Below are positions 1-6,599 of a stretch of 18,728 bases of DNA, one piece after another. The notes under the pieces are model-generated. The model ran no database searches and had not been told where the DNA came from. It saw only the letters and a program-made list of their open reading frames with translations. Location of the stretch: contig CAYLJO010000120.1 in assembly GCA_964383905.1 (NCBI GenBank), positions 1 through 18,728 of the forward strand, given 5' to 3'. Within the stretch, counting starts at the first letter, position 1, and each line of letters begins with the position of its first letter. This stretch comes from CAYLJO01 sp964383905. Its GTDB lineage: Bacteria; Acidobacteriota; Blastocatellia; Pyrinomonadales; Pyrinomonadaceae. The position numbers and the translations under genes were made by a program.

Positions 1-2
1 TC

Positions 3-68
3 TCCGCTGACGCGGATGGTAAAGTGACTGTGGTTATCCTCGACGTGGACATCGACTGTAACAATTAA
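3..68 (+). CDS. 3' end of an unidentified protein gene
   Basis: An open frame enters from the left edge and ends at TAA (66-68). The 21 visible residues end in VDIDCNN and contain a hydrophobic beta-like stretch (VTVVILDVDI). This is too little to name a family. The frame is assigned because it is open to the edge and reads like protein; no competing frame is open throughout. It could still be a chance open stretch. Confidence 0.4.
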   Translation, partial: SADADGKVTVVILDVDIDCNN

Positions 69-575
69 GGGGTGTCGATGTCAGATTGTCCGAGCTCGGC
101 TAGAGTGGTTCGGTAACGCCTGTGTAATGTTATTCCGTGGCAAACAGTATCCAATTCTCAGGCATGTTGAGCGGACAAGCGATGCTTAATCGATAGATGA
201 CAGCACTCATCAAATCTCTAACATTTCGGTAGCGTTTTCCAACAAGTTGTTGTATGCTGCTCCGTCGGTTGGCACAAGATATAGGATGCGATATATAGTA
301 CCTCATCACGCTGGCGCTCCAAGGTAAACGTATGAGGTGCTCCACACCTGCAAAATTTCTGAGAGTGTTCGCCGGATAAGAACGGGCGGGGGGCGGTATG
401 AAGCGCCTCTTCCACGTGTGAGGCATTTGATTGTTTAACGAGATGATTCAAGGCTCAGGAAAAGAATCATCCGCTGCTCGTTGACGGCGGAAGCGGTTTT
501 GAAGATTGACTTTGATCCTCCCTGCCGAGACTGTCTTAACCTCGGGCTCCCATGTTTAAGATAAGGAGAAGCAAA
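69..575. other. Intergenic stretch without a convincing gene
   Basis: About 500 bases separate the upstream tail from the TonB-type gene. Minus-strand open frames of 77-98 codons at 130-451 have no Shine-Dalgarno sequence and no family-like motifs, and they overlap each other in different frames. I see no clear promoter hexamers, tRNA or repeat. The segment is more AT-rich than the flanking genes, as expected for upstream regulatory DNA. Confidence 0.4.
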
Positions 576-1703
576 GTGTTATGCCCGTTGAAACCAATTA
601 GGCTGATCCTGCTGCTTGGTATCTCGGCCGTCGCCCTCAGCCCCTCTGTACAATCGCAGGAGAATAGCAGCGCCCGAAAGGCCCCCGCTTTCATCACAAT
701 CCTGGACAGCAATAGAGAACAAGATGGTTTAACCGGGCCGGTGCGGAGGGTACGAACTGAAACGGCGAAGCTATCAATCAAGTCCAGCAAGTTAATAGAG
801 GGACCGCGGGCCTTGCTGGAAACGACCACATACGACCCCAAAGGAAACAGGATTGACAACGCATCCTATTTGGTGAGCACCGGCCATCACGCGGGCAGGG
901 AGGCGTACAAGTATGATAACAAAGGCAACATAACCGAGATGACATTGTACGATAATAATGGTTCTGTGGTGGGCAAAGAGGCTTACAAGTATGAGTTAGA
1001 TGCGGTCGGCAACTGGATCAAAATGGTCACTTCCGTAGCGATCCTTGAGGCAGGCAAATTGAGCTACGAGCCGATTGAAGTGACTTACCGAACCATCACC
1101 TACTATTTTGATGGGACCATCGCCAAAACGAACAGCCCCACTTCATCGCCGGTGGGCGTGCCGGTCAGCTCTTCCGCCGCGAACGCCGCCGAGAAACAGA
1201 AGCCGAGAGTCCTATACTGGCCGGAGGGTGGCGCCGGCTTGAATTCTGATGACCCGGGCAAAAACCGGCCGGCCGGTGGGGTGCCCGGCGAAGCCGAACG
1301 GTTAAATGATCCTAGTAGCAGGGACGGAGCACGAATCACCGAGGGTGACAAGGGGGCGGCGAGCAATGTTGTTATCAAAGTTGATGACAAACAGCCGGCC
1401 GGTCCGGGACCTGTATCTAGATTAGTTACAGAAGGTGTACCTAACAATAAGCTTATTAACATACCGAAGCCCGGCTACCCCGAAGCGGCCAGGCGCGCAG
1501 GCATCACCGGAACAGTAAGAGTCGAGGTCGTGGTCAACGGGGAGGGCAAAGTGCTTTTAGCGCGGGCCTTGAACGGTCACCCGATCTTGCAGGAGGCCGC
1601 GGTGAAGGCTGCCCTTCAGGCCCGTTTTTCGCCGGCGCTCCTTTCGGGACGGCAGCCGACCACGTCCCGCGTGATCAGCTTCACTTTCTCTAATGTATAT
1701 TAG
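576..1703 (+). CDS. Secreted or anchored TonB C-terminal domain protein with YD-like repeats
   Basis: The C-terminal ~80 residues (about 294-375) form a TonB C-terminal domain, with PGYPEAARRAGITGTVRVEV followed by the usual G-V-A-L-P-x-L pattern. TonB C-domains contact outer-membrane transporters or act in periplasmic scaffolds. The N-terminus is a signal peptide or uncleaved anchor (KPIR, then a hydrophobic run to about residue 25). Residues ~85-150 contain YDxxGN-type units (YDPKGNR, YDNKGN, YDNNGS, DAVGNW) like YD/RHS repeats, followed by a Pro/Gly-rich linker. I chose GTG at 576 because AAGGAG lies 7 bases upstream; the in-frame ATG at 552 has no ribosome site and would add 8 residues. 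No exbB or exbD is adjacent, so a role as a true energy transducer is uncertain. The next gene starts 77 bases downstream on the same strand and also has a TonB-like tail. Confidence 0.8.
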   Translation: MLCPLKPIRLILLLGISAVALSPSVQSQENSSARKAPAFITILDSNREQDGLTGPVRRVRTETAKLSIKSSKLIEGPRALLETTTYDPKGNRIDNASYLVSTGHHAGREAYKYDNKGNITEMTLYDNNGSVVGKEAYKYELDAVGNWIKMVTSVAILEAGKLSYEPIEVTYRTITYYFDGTIAKTNSPTSSPVGVPVSSSAANAAEKQKPRVLYWPEGGAGLNSDDPGKNRPAGGVPGEAERLNDPSSRDGARITEGDKGAASNVVIKVDDKQPAGPGPVSRLVTEGVPNNKLINIPKPGYPEAARRAGITGTVRVEVVVNGEGKVLLARALNGHPILQEAAVKAALQARFSPALLSGRQPTTSRVISFTFSNVY

Positions 1704-1780
1704 AACAATCTACGGCCTGATCTTCACGCGAGTGTTTCATGAGCGCCGCGGGCGGCTATACGGCGTCAAAGGGGAATCAA

Positions 1781-2914
1781 ATGCAACGAACACGTTTTAT
1801 GGCACTGGCGGGGCATCTGGATGATTATCCGCTCTCGGATCTGATCGGGACTTTGCGCCGCCAGCGTAAGACCGGGCGGCTTCTCATTGAGTATCCAACG
1901 AACCCAGGCGTCTTCTACTTTAAGGACGGGAACCTGGTGGACGCTCAGCTCAATAAGCTGAGCGGTCTTCAGGCCGTCTGCGCAGCGCTGTCACAGCCGA
2001 GTGCTTCTTTCAACTTCAATCCGGTCATCCAACCGCCACGCCATTCGATCGATAACTCCCTACAGAAATTTATATTAGAGCTGTTGGGCTGTTGGGAAGC
2101 AGAGGTGTTGGATGTTGAAGCGACTGCTAAAGGCGATCAATCATCTTTAGCGTCTCCGCCCGCCCGCCCGGGGCTCTCCGTTCTGAGTAAAGAGGAGTTG
2201 GCGGAGTTGAAAGACATGCTGGCGGCAGAGTTAAAGGATATGGTGCTGGCGGAGTTGAAAGACATGCTGGCCCTGCCGTCACCGGCGAGATTAGCTTTAC
2301 CTCCATCTAATCGAGCAACCGCCCGTCCCGGACGGCGAGTGTTAATGATCTGCGTAATAGCCATTCTGATCGGTCTACCGATAGGGGTGCTGCTCTCGCA
2401 GATGATCGGTAAACATGATCCGCCTGTCATGTCCTCTCAATCTTCAGTTGAGCCGGTAGCCGAACAGGCTTCCTCGACCACGACGGGAGGCGCCTCCACC
2501 GCCCCACTGAACGCGAGTGAAAGCATATCTGATGCCACCCCAATCCAGCATAGAAAAGATCAGATCAAGGAGCGTGGATCGAACCGCGAAGGATTAAGGG
2601 GGGAGAGGGATCGCGCCGCCTCGGCGAAGGAAGACGCGCCGCGGCCCCTCGGCGACGTGCCCCCGCCGGCGAAAGCTCTTCAGAGTGCCAACCCCGTTAA
2701 AGATGTCAATAATGGCGCCGATTCCAATGCGCAATCGGTGGGGGTTGTGATGAAGATCGAGAATGGCCACGTGACACAAGCATTCGTTGCCAACCATCGA
2801 CCGGGTATGGAAGCTTATGAAGCCCTCGCCTTACGAATCGCGCGGCAACGCCGTTACCCTACTAAAGCGGAGGGCCAGGAGACGGTGTTAATTAAGGTCA
2901 ACCCACCAAAATAA
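1781..2914 (+). CDS. DUF4388 (PATAN-like) membrane protein with TonB-like C-terminus
   Basis: Residues ~1-100 match the DUF4388 pattern (GHLDDYPLSDLIGTLRRQRKTGRLLI, then FYFKDGNLVDAQ), a domain found in bacterial signalling and gliding proteins, often near response regulators. A Leu-rich repeat built on AELKDM follows (about residues 140-164). A single membrane helix lies at ~186-210 (VLMICVIAILIGLPIGVLL), then a Ser/Pro/charged linker. The C-terminal ~55 residues (GHVTQAFVANHRPGMEAYE, ARQRRYP) resemble a short TonB C-terminal fold. The predicted layout is a cytoplasmic sensor domain and a periplasmic tail. Start ATG 1781 has AAAGGGGAA close upstream; an in-frame ATG at 1739 adds 14 residues but lacks such a site. 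The next gene follows after 39 bases, so the two are probably co-transcribed. Confidence 0.78.
   Translation: MQRTRFMALAGHLDDYPLSDLIGTLRRQRKTGRLLIEYPTNPGVFYFKDGNLVDAQLNKLSGLQAVCAALSQPSASFNFNPVIQPPRHSIDNSLQKFILELLGCWEAEVLDVEATAKGDQSSLASPPARPGLSVLSKEELAELKDMLAAELKDMVLAELKDMLALPSPARLALPPSNRATARPGRRVLMICVIAILIGLPIGVLLSQMIGKHDPPVMSSQSSVEPVAEQASSTTTGGASTAPLNASESISDATPIQHRKDQIKERGSNREGLRGERDRAASAKEDAPRPLGDVPPPAKALQSANPVKDVNNGADSNAQSVGVVMKIENGHVTQAFVANHRPGMEAYEALALRIARQRRYPTKAEGQETVLIKVNPPK
2198..2271 (+). repeat. In-gene tandem repeat coding AELKDM units
   Basis: Two near-identical 26-base copies (2198-2223 and 2246-2271, sharing GGCGGAGTTGAAAGACATGC) flank a diverged third copy. They keep frame and encode three units around AELKDM, predicted to extend a helical linker between the DUF4388 domain and the membrane helix. 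The high nucleotide identity suggests recent duplication and possible length variation between strains. Confidence 0.7.
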
Positions 2915-2953
2915 CGATTCATTATATAGACTCATAACAGAGGAGATCGAAAC

Positions 2954-4486
2954 ATGTTGTTTATTGAGACCCGAACTTTAGATCATGTCGTTGACAGCGC
3001 GACGCGTATCCTTATTCTCAAGAAGTTGAAGGAGAAGGGGATGATCCCGCTCATCCATTCGGCGAGACTTAGTTGCTATGAGTACGCGCTACTGGAATCA
3101 AGCGGCGTCGCCAAGATGGAAAATGCCATTGCCGCCTGGACCGAATCGGAAAACGACTCCTCCTACATCCAGGGCGACGTGTTCTGTTTTAGTGATCACG
3201 TGCTCTTCCTCATTTTCGGGGATACTCACGACGAACCGGCCGGGATGCGTGCCGGAATCATCTACGATGCTCATACGACGGAGCCGCTGCGGAAGCTCGA
3301 CGGTTTTTGCCAGGATATTAAGGATTCTCTTGCGTCCGCGCGAAGGGGAGTTAATGCGGCCGTCGAAGTGAGGGCGCAGGAGTCGATGGAATGGCGGCGA
3401 AGCGGGCCGGAGACGCCAACCGGATTCGCGCGCTTCGTCGCCAAACAGGACGCCGATTCTTTGTACGCGGTTGCCCGCAGAGAAACTGTGGTCGAACGCA
3501 TACGGGCCGCGGAATTGCTGCAGGATGCTTATGCCAGATCTTTCTTACGCTGCATTAAGGAGGCGCACGCTGAAGGTTGTTACGCGCAGCTTTCGGCAGG
3601 CAATAGGGTTGAAGCGTCCGAATTTTTGATGGATAAGCTGTTGGGCGCCGGGCTCATCCGGCGCGAGGTGATGGTCAGCTGTCGCAGGACTGGGCACACG
3701 CTGTTTCATCTACCTTCTTCGGACGCCCTCGCCGTCATCACGATTAGTAATGCCACGTGCGGCGAGTGCGGCGCGGCCGTCGCGGACGAGAAGGTGGAAG
3801 AGGTGGTCGCGCCCACGAGACTTGCTTCGGCGTTGTTGGAAGACAGCTCATGGCTTGTCAACCGGCTCCATTCCATCCTGCGCGAGCTCGGGATCCCTGA
3901 AAGTGAGATCGCCATCGCACCACCTGCGGGCGACGGTGAAGCGCATATGATGGTCAATGTGTGCGGCGAACCGTTTCTCATTATCTTAAGAGATGGTGAC
4001 TTGACCCCGGCCTTTGCGCGGCGTGCGATAGGCATGGAGATCGAGACGGAGGCGGCACACCTGGTGGTCGTGGCGACGGGTAGGATACATAATGAAGGGC
4101 GCGTCCGTCTGCTCGAGCACGCGCGCCGGCGCAGGCGTGCCGGCAGCGATGTTGAATTAATCTTAGTGGAAGGGACGGACGCTGCCGCCACCGAACTCCA
4201 GTACGCTTTTGAACGGGTTTCACATAAGGCGCTGGCGGAACAGTTGTGCGTACTGGATGAAAGCATTGGTGTCAGTGTGAGCCGGGTAATAATTACCCGT
4301 TTCCAATTGCTACGGATGCCCAACAGGGTCGAGAATATAGCCAACATATTCGTCGACGCGCTGTCGCCGAGCCTCAGTCATATGCCGCCCGCGCTTCCTG
4401 CAGTTGCTTATTCTTTATCCGGTGTGGGCGATGTCAGCGACCGCGGTGACCTGATGCCTCCCGACTCACTTCACCGCGATCACTGA
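2954..4486 (+). CDS. Unrecognised 510-residue protein with a possible zinc ribbon
   Basis: I do not recognise the family. The start is secure: GAGGAG lies just upstream of ATG 2954. The N-terminal ~120 residues look globular alpha/beta without signal peptide or membrane helix. Around residues 215-245 there is a winged-helix-like stretch (EFLMDKLLGAGLIRREV), followed by SCRRTGH and, about 25 residues on, TCGECG near 267-272. Cys/His placed before a CxxC suggests a zinc ribbon. The C-terminal part has alternating strands and helices (EPFLIILRDGDL, AAHLVVVATGRI, VELILVEG) as in a Rossmann-like or nuclease-like fold, but I see no complete catalytic motif. The last ~40 residues are low-complexity. 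The gene follows the DUF4388 gene after 39 bases and probably shares its pathway. Confidence 0.8.
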   Translation: MLFIETRTLDHVVDSATRILILKKLKEKGMIPLIHSARLSCYEYALLESSGVAKMENAIAAWTESENDSSYIQGDVFCFSDHVLFLIFGDTHDEPAGMRAGIIYDAHTTEPLRKLDGFCQDIKDSLASARRGVNAAVEVRAQESMEWRRSGPETPTGFARFVAKQDADSLYAVARRETVVERIRAAELLQDAYARSFLRCIKEAHAEGCYAQLSAGNRVEASEFLMDKLLGAGLIRREVMVSCRRTGHTLFHLPSSDALAVITISNATCGECGAAVADEKVEEVVAPTRLASALLEDSSWLVNRLHSILRELGIPESEIAIAPPAGDGEAHMMVNVCGEPFLIILRDGDLTPAFARRAIGMEIETEAAHLVVVATGRIHNEGRVRLLEHARRRRRAGSDVELILVEGTDAAATELQYAFERVSHKALAEQLCVLDESIGVSVSRVIITRFQLLRMPNRVENIANIFVDALSPSLSHMPPALPAVAYSLSGVGDVSDRGDLMPPDSLHRDH

Positions 4487-4561
4487 GCTGAGAAGGGGGC
4501 CGCAATCAAACCCCGGCAACTCATCCGGACAGAGCGCGCGATTTAAAACGGCTTCTGGTAG

Positions 4562-4590
4562 TTCAAAGAACGCCGGGCGCGTGGTATATT
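4562..4590 (+). promoter_or_regulatory. Candidate sigma70-type promoter upstream of the small membrane protein
   Basis: TTCAAA (4562-4567) and TATATT (4585-4590) are separated by 17 bases. The match is 4/6 and 5/6 to the Escherichia consensus, which is only a guide in this phylum. It lies in the 295-base gap after the 510-residue gene and would give a leader of roughly 180 bases before ATG 4782. Confidence 0.4.
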
Positions 4591-4618
4591 AGCAGTGATT
4601 CTACCTACCCGAAAACGG

Positions 4619-4756
4619 ATGAGCAGTAATCTGACAGCTCAAGCGAGGGAACTTCACGCGAGTGCCGTTCGTAATCTCTCGAAGAGCATGAACGTTGGAT
4701 TGTTCCCGCGTCACGCTGATTCATCTTTGCGAATAAAGCCTCTACCATTTGGCTGA
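4619..4756 (+). CDS. Possible 45-codon leader ORF
   Basis: An ATG-to-TGA frame of 45 codons lies between the candidate promoter and the membrane-protein gene. The product begins MSSNLTAQ, is basic and polar, and has no recognisable motif. The ribosome site is weak (only GAAAACGG before the ATG). It may be a leader peptide or simply a chance frame in an untranslated leader; I slightly favour chance. Confidence 0.2.
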   Translation: MSSNLTAQARELHASAVRNLSKSMNVGLFPRHADSSLRIKPLPFG

Positions 4757-4781
4757 ACTTAACAGGTGCAGGAGGTTCAAC

Positions 4782-5021
4782 ATGAAAAGTACGACAGATA
4801 TACTGATCTGGGCCGTAGGCGTACTGGCAATCGCGGTGGCGATCTGGCAGGCCCTGACCTTCCTTACGTCACGAGACCCCGCTACCGGGATTCCAGATAT
4901 GATGGCGGGTGTCAGTCATCTATGGTGGGCCATTGTCGCCGGTATTATTGCGATCGCTTCCATGGTCCTCTACTTCGTGCGTCATCCGCGCGTCGAAGAG
5001 GAGATCCACATTAGCAGATAA
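4782..5021 (+). CDS. Small two-helix inner-membrane protein, 79 aa
   Basis: The product has two predicted membrane helices (ILIWAVGVLAIAVAIWQALT near residues 7-26, and WWAIVAGIIAIASMVLYFV near 48-66) joined by a short polar loop (SRDPATGIPDM). A basic then acidic tail ends in VEEEIHISR. The start at ATG 4782 is set by AGGAGG seven bases upstream; an in-frame ATG at 4749 lacks such a site. No named family is recognised. Small proteins of this form often accompany membrane or stress complexes, but nothing here assigns a job. It stands alone between a promoter-like leader and a strong hairpin downstream, so it is probably monocistronic. Confidence 0.72.
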   Translation: MKSTTDILIWAVGVLAIAVAIWQALTFLTSRDPATGIPDMMAGVSHLWWAIVAGIIAIASMVLYFVRHPRVEEEIHISR

Positions 5022-5079
5022 GAAGTGTCGCACCTTGCCAGCTACAACAGATAGGCAATACCGGTTAGACGGCCGGAAC

Positions 5080-5120
5080 GTCGAGGGCGTTGAGTATATA
5101 ATATACTCACCGCCCTCGAC
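5080..5120. terminator. Long intergenic hairpin between convergent genes
   Basis: A 41-base inverted repeat has 20-base arms (5080-5099 and 5101-5120) pairing at 19 of 20 positions, with one T/C mismatch at arm position 11. The outer half is GC-rich (GTCGAGGGCG) and the inner half AT-rich (TGAGTATAT). It lies 58 bases after the membrane-protein stop and is symmetric, so it could stop transcription from both sides. No T-tract follows on the plus strand, so a classical intrinsic terminator is not assured. A protein-binding palindrome or RNA-stabilising stem is the alternative. Confidence 0.5.
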
Positions 5121-5318
5121 CTAATCAACCCCAGCCGCAGGCTTAGATTGCGGGTACTGATAAAATATAATTCGTGAAGATTTGCTGGTGACGGGAAGGT
5201 GCCTCTATCGCGCTCCTCTCATCTCACCGTCTACTTTTTCGCCCTCTAACACTTCCACAATGCGCAGCACAATGATGAGAGCAGGCCTGTGTGCCAACTG
5301 CTCTCGACTGAAAGAGGA

Positions 5319-5349
5319 GCGCCCCGGTTCGCTATCCGACTCGGGGCGC
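5319..5349 (-). terminator. Candidate intrinsic terminator of the secreted-protein gene
   Basis: GCGCCCCG (5319-5326) pairs with CGGGGCGC (5342-5349), an 8-bp GC stem with a 15-base loop. Read on the minus strand, the stem is followed by TCCTCTTT and lies about 20 bases past the stop of the minus-strand gene. The stem plus pyrimidine-rich tail fits an intrinsic terminator. Confidence 0.55.
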
Positions 5350-5368
5350 ATCCACATGTTGTCGAAGC

Positions 5369-5737
5369 CTATTGCTGCGCGGCGGCTTCCTTGCTATTGC
5401 CCCCACTGGTGATGGTGGCCTGGTTGCCATCTTTCAAAGTGACGCTCAAGAGGGCGTTACTATCCGTGTGGCTTGAATAGGTGGTACGGGGGTTGCCGTT
5501 AACTTTCTCAAGTCGGGCCGTTGTTTTGGCCACAATCTTCTTGCCTTTAGCGATTGTCAGCTCGCCGCTCTGGTCATCGAATACCACCTTGTAGGTGCCC
5601 GCTTTGACCAGCGTACCGTTGACCATGACGGCCTTATTGAAAGTAACCTCTTTACTTATTGTCTTCGCCGAGGCCATGACGCACGTCATAGCACAAAGCG
5701 CAAGAAGGGCGACCATGCGATTCATCAAAACTTTCAT
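5369..5737 (-). CDS. Small secreted beta-rich protein, 122 aa
   Basis: A signal peptide is clear: MKVLMNRM, then VALLALCAMTCVMASAK with an Ala-x-Ala-like cleavage region near residue 24. The mature part is small and beta-rich (FNKAVMVNGTLVKAGTYKVV, ELTIAKGKKIVAKTTARLE, LLSVTLKDGNQATI) and ends in Ala/Gln. Short proteins with a GTLVKAGTYKV-like core are frequent in acidobacterial genomes and of unknown function; I make this comparison from memory of the sequence style, not from a search. ATG 5737 has AAAGGAG eight bases upstream. An internal ATG at residue 5 is possible. A stem with a pyrimidine tail follows the gene. Confidence 0.75.
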   Translation of the reverse strand: MKVLMNRMVALLALCAMTCVMASAKTISKEVTFNKAVMVNGTLVKAGTYKVVFDDQSGELTIAKGKKIVAKTTARLEKVNGNPRTTYSSHTDSNALLSVTLKDGNQATITSGGNSKEAAAQQ

Positions 5738-6084
5738 CCTGCACTCCTTTCATCTCTGCTTTCTTGCCTCTACAAACTCTTACGTAAAGAATCCAAGTGG
5801 GGAGCTATGGGGTATACGTAAGAGACCGGGTGGGCGGACAGACTTTGTGACGAAAGGGCCGAACCGAAGGACGGACTGGCCTGAGGGTTTAGAACAGCGA
5901 CCGCCAATTGTAAATAACAGGCCATTAATGGAGTATTCTCGACGCCAAGAGATCTACAACGGCCGGTGGTATGGCGGTATCGCTTTCCGGACCATTTAAA
6001 AGCTAAGCTCGACCGCGCAGGGATTGAATAGTCCCTCTTTGCGTGTACACTATCGTTGAGCGTATTACATTCGGAGGTGTAAAA
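5738..6084. other. Divergent intergenic region
   Basis: About 350 bases lie between the minus-strand secreted-protein gene and the plus-strand HD gene, so both promoters should be here. The only hexamer pair I can support is the one given for the HD gene. Open frames crossing this stretch lack ribosome sites and family-like features. Confidence 0.45.
6024..6051 (+). promoter_or_regulatory. Candidate promoter of the HD hydrolase gene
   Basis: TTGAAT (6024-6029) and TACACT (6046-6051) are spaced 16 bases apart, each 4/6 to the sigma70 consensus, 33 bases before ATG 6085. It is modest by itself; its position makes it plausible. Confidence 0.3.
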
Positions 6085-6512
6085 ATGACACATCTGGAAA
6101 AGGCCATTCTACTGGCGACACAAGCACACGCGGAGAAGGGACAAAAAGATAAAGCCGGTAAGCCCTACATCCTTCACCCACTCAGAATAATGCTGCGGAT
6201 GAGGACTGAGGCGGAGATGATAGCCGCAGTCCTGCATGACGTGGTTGAGGATACGGATTGGACTCTCGATGCCCTGCGGAAGGCTTCCCTGAAGAGGTGG
6301 TTGAAGCGGTAGACTGCCTGACTCAGCGCGAGGGAGAGGCGTATGAGGATTTCATCGAAAGGCTCAAACCGAACCTGATCTCGCGCAGAGTTAAGCTGGC
6401 GGATCTGGAGGATAATATGGACGTTAAACGGATCACCCAATTATCCGACGAAGACACACAAAGAATTAACAAATACCTGCGATTTTGGAAAGTATTAAGT
6501 GAAATTAACTGA
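6085..6512 (+). pseudogene. SpoT/MESH1-like HD phosphohydrolase, frameshifted
   Basis: The N-terminal frame gives a short HD-domain protein of the RelA/SpoT hydrolase type: HPLRIM, then AAVLHDVVEDTD with the metal-binding His-Asp. Stand-alone versions of ~140-180 residues hydrolyse (p)ppGpp or related nucleotides. The frame leaves the family pattern after DALRK and stops at 6312. The next frame continues it exactly with GFPEEVVEAVDCLTQREGE, YEDFIERL and VKLADLEDNMD (a conserved helix of these hydrolases) to TAA at 6510-6512. Restoring one G at 6278-6279 gives LREGFPEEVVEAV and a complete ~142-residue protein, so one base is missing. GGAGG precedes ATG 6085. Sequencing error or a recent mutation explains this better than programmed frameshifting: there is no slippery heptamer. 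Confidence 0.8.
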
Positions 6513-6599
6513 AGCCCCTGATCAATCGGGTAAGCCGTCAACGCGGCCGGCTCTGTATCGCGAGTTCTGTTCGCCTCCTCCCCTCGTCGATTAGCATTC

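Noticed and set aside
130..451. Overlapping minus-strand frames that might be a transposase remnant
   Set aside because: I looked for Y1-transposase and other insertion-sequence motifs and found none; there are no terminal repeats.
3706..4347. 213-codon minus-strand frame inside the 510-residue gene
   Set aside because: It lies wholly opposite a gene with a strong ribosome site and normal composition, and its product is Ser/Arg-rich without motifs. It is a shadow frame.
1722..4664. Shared 13-mer CTTCACGCGAGTG at 1722-1734 and 4652-4664
   Set aside because: A few exact 13-base matches are expected by chance in a window this long; the flanks do not match.
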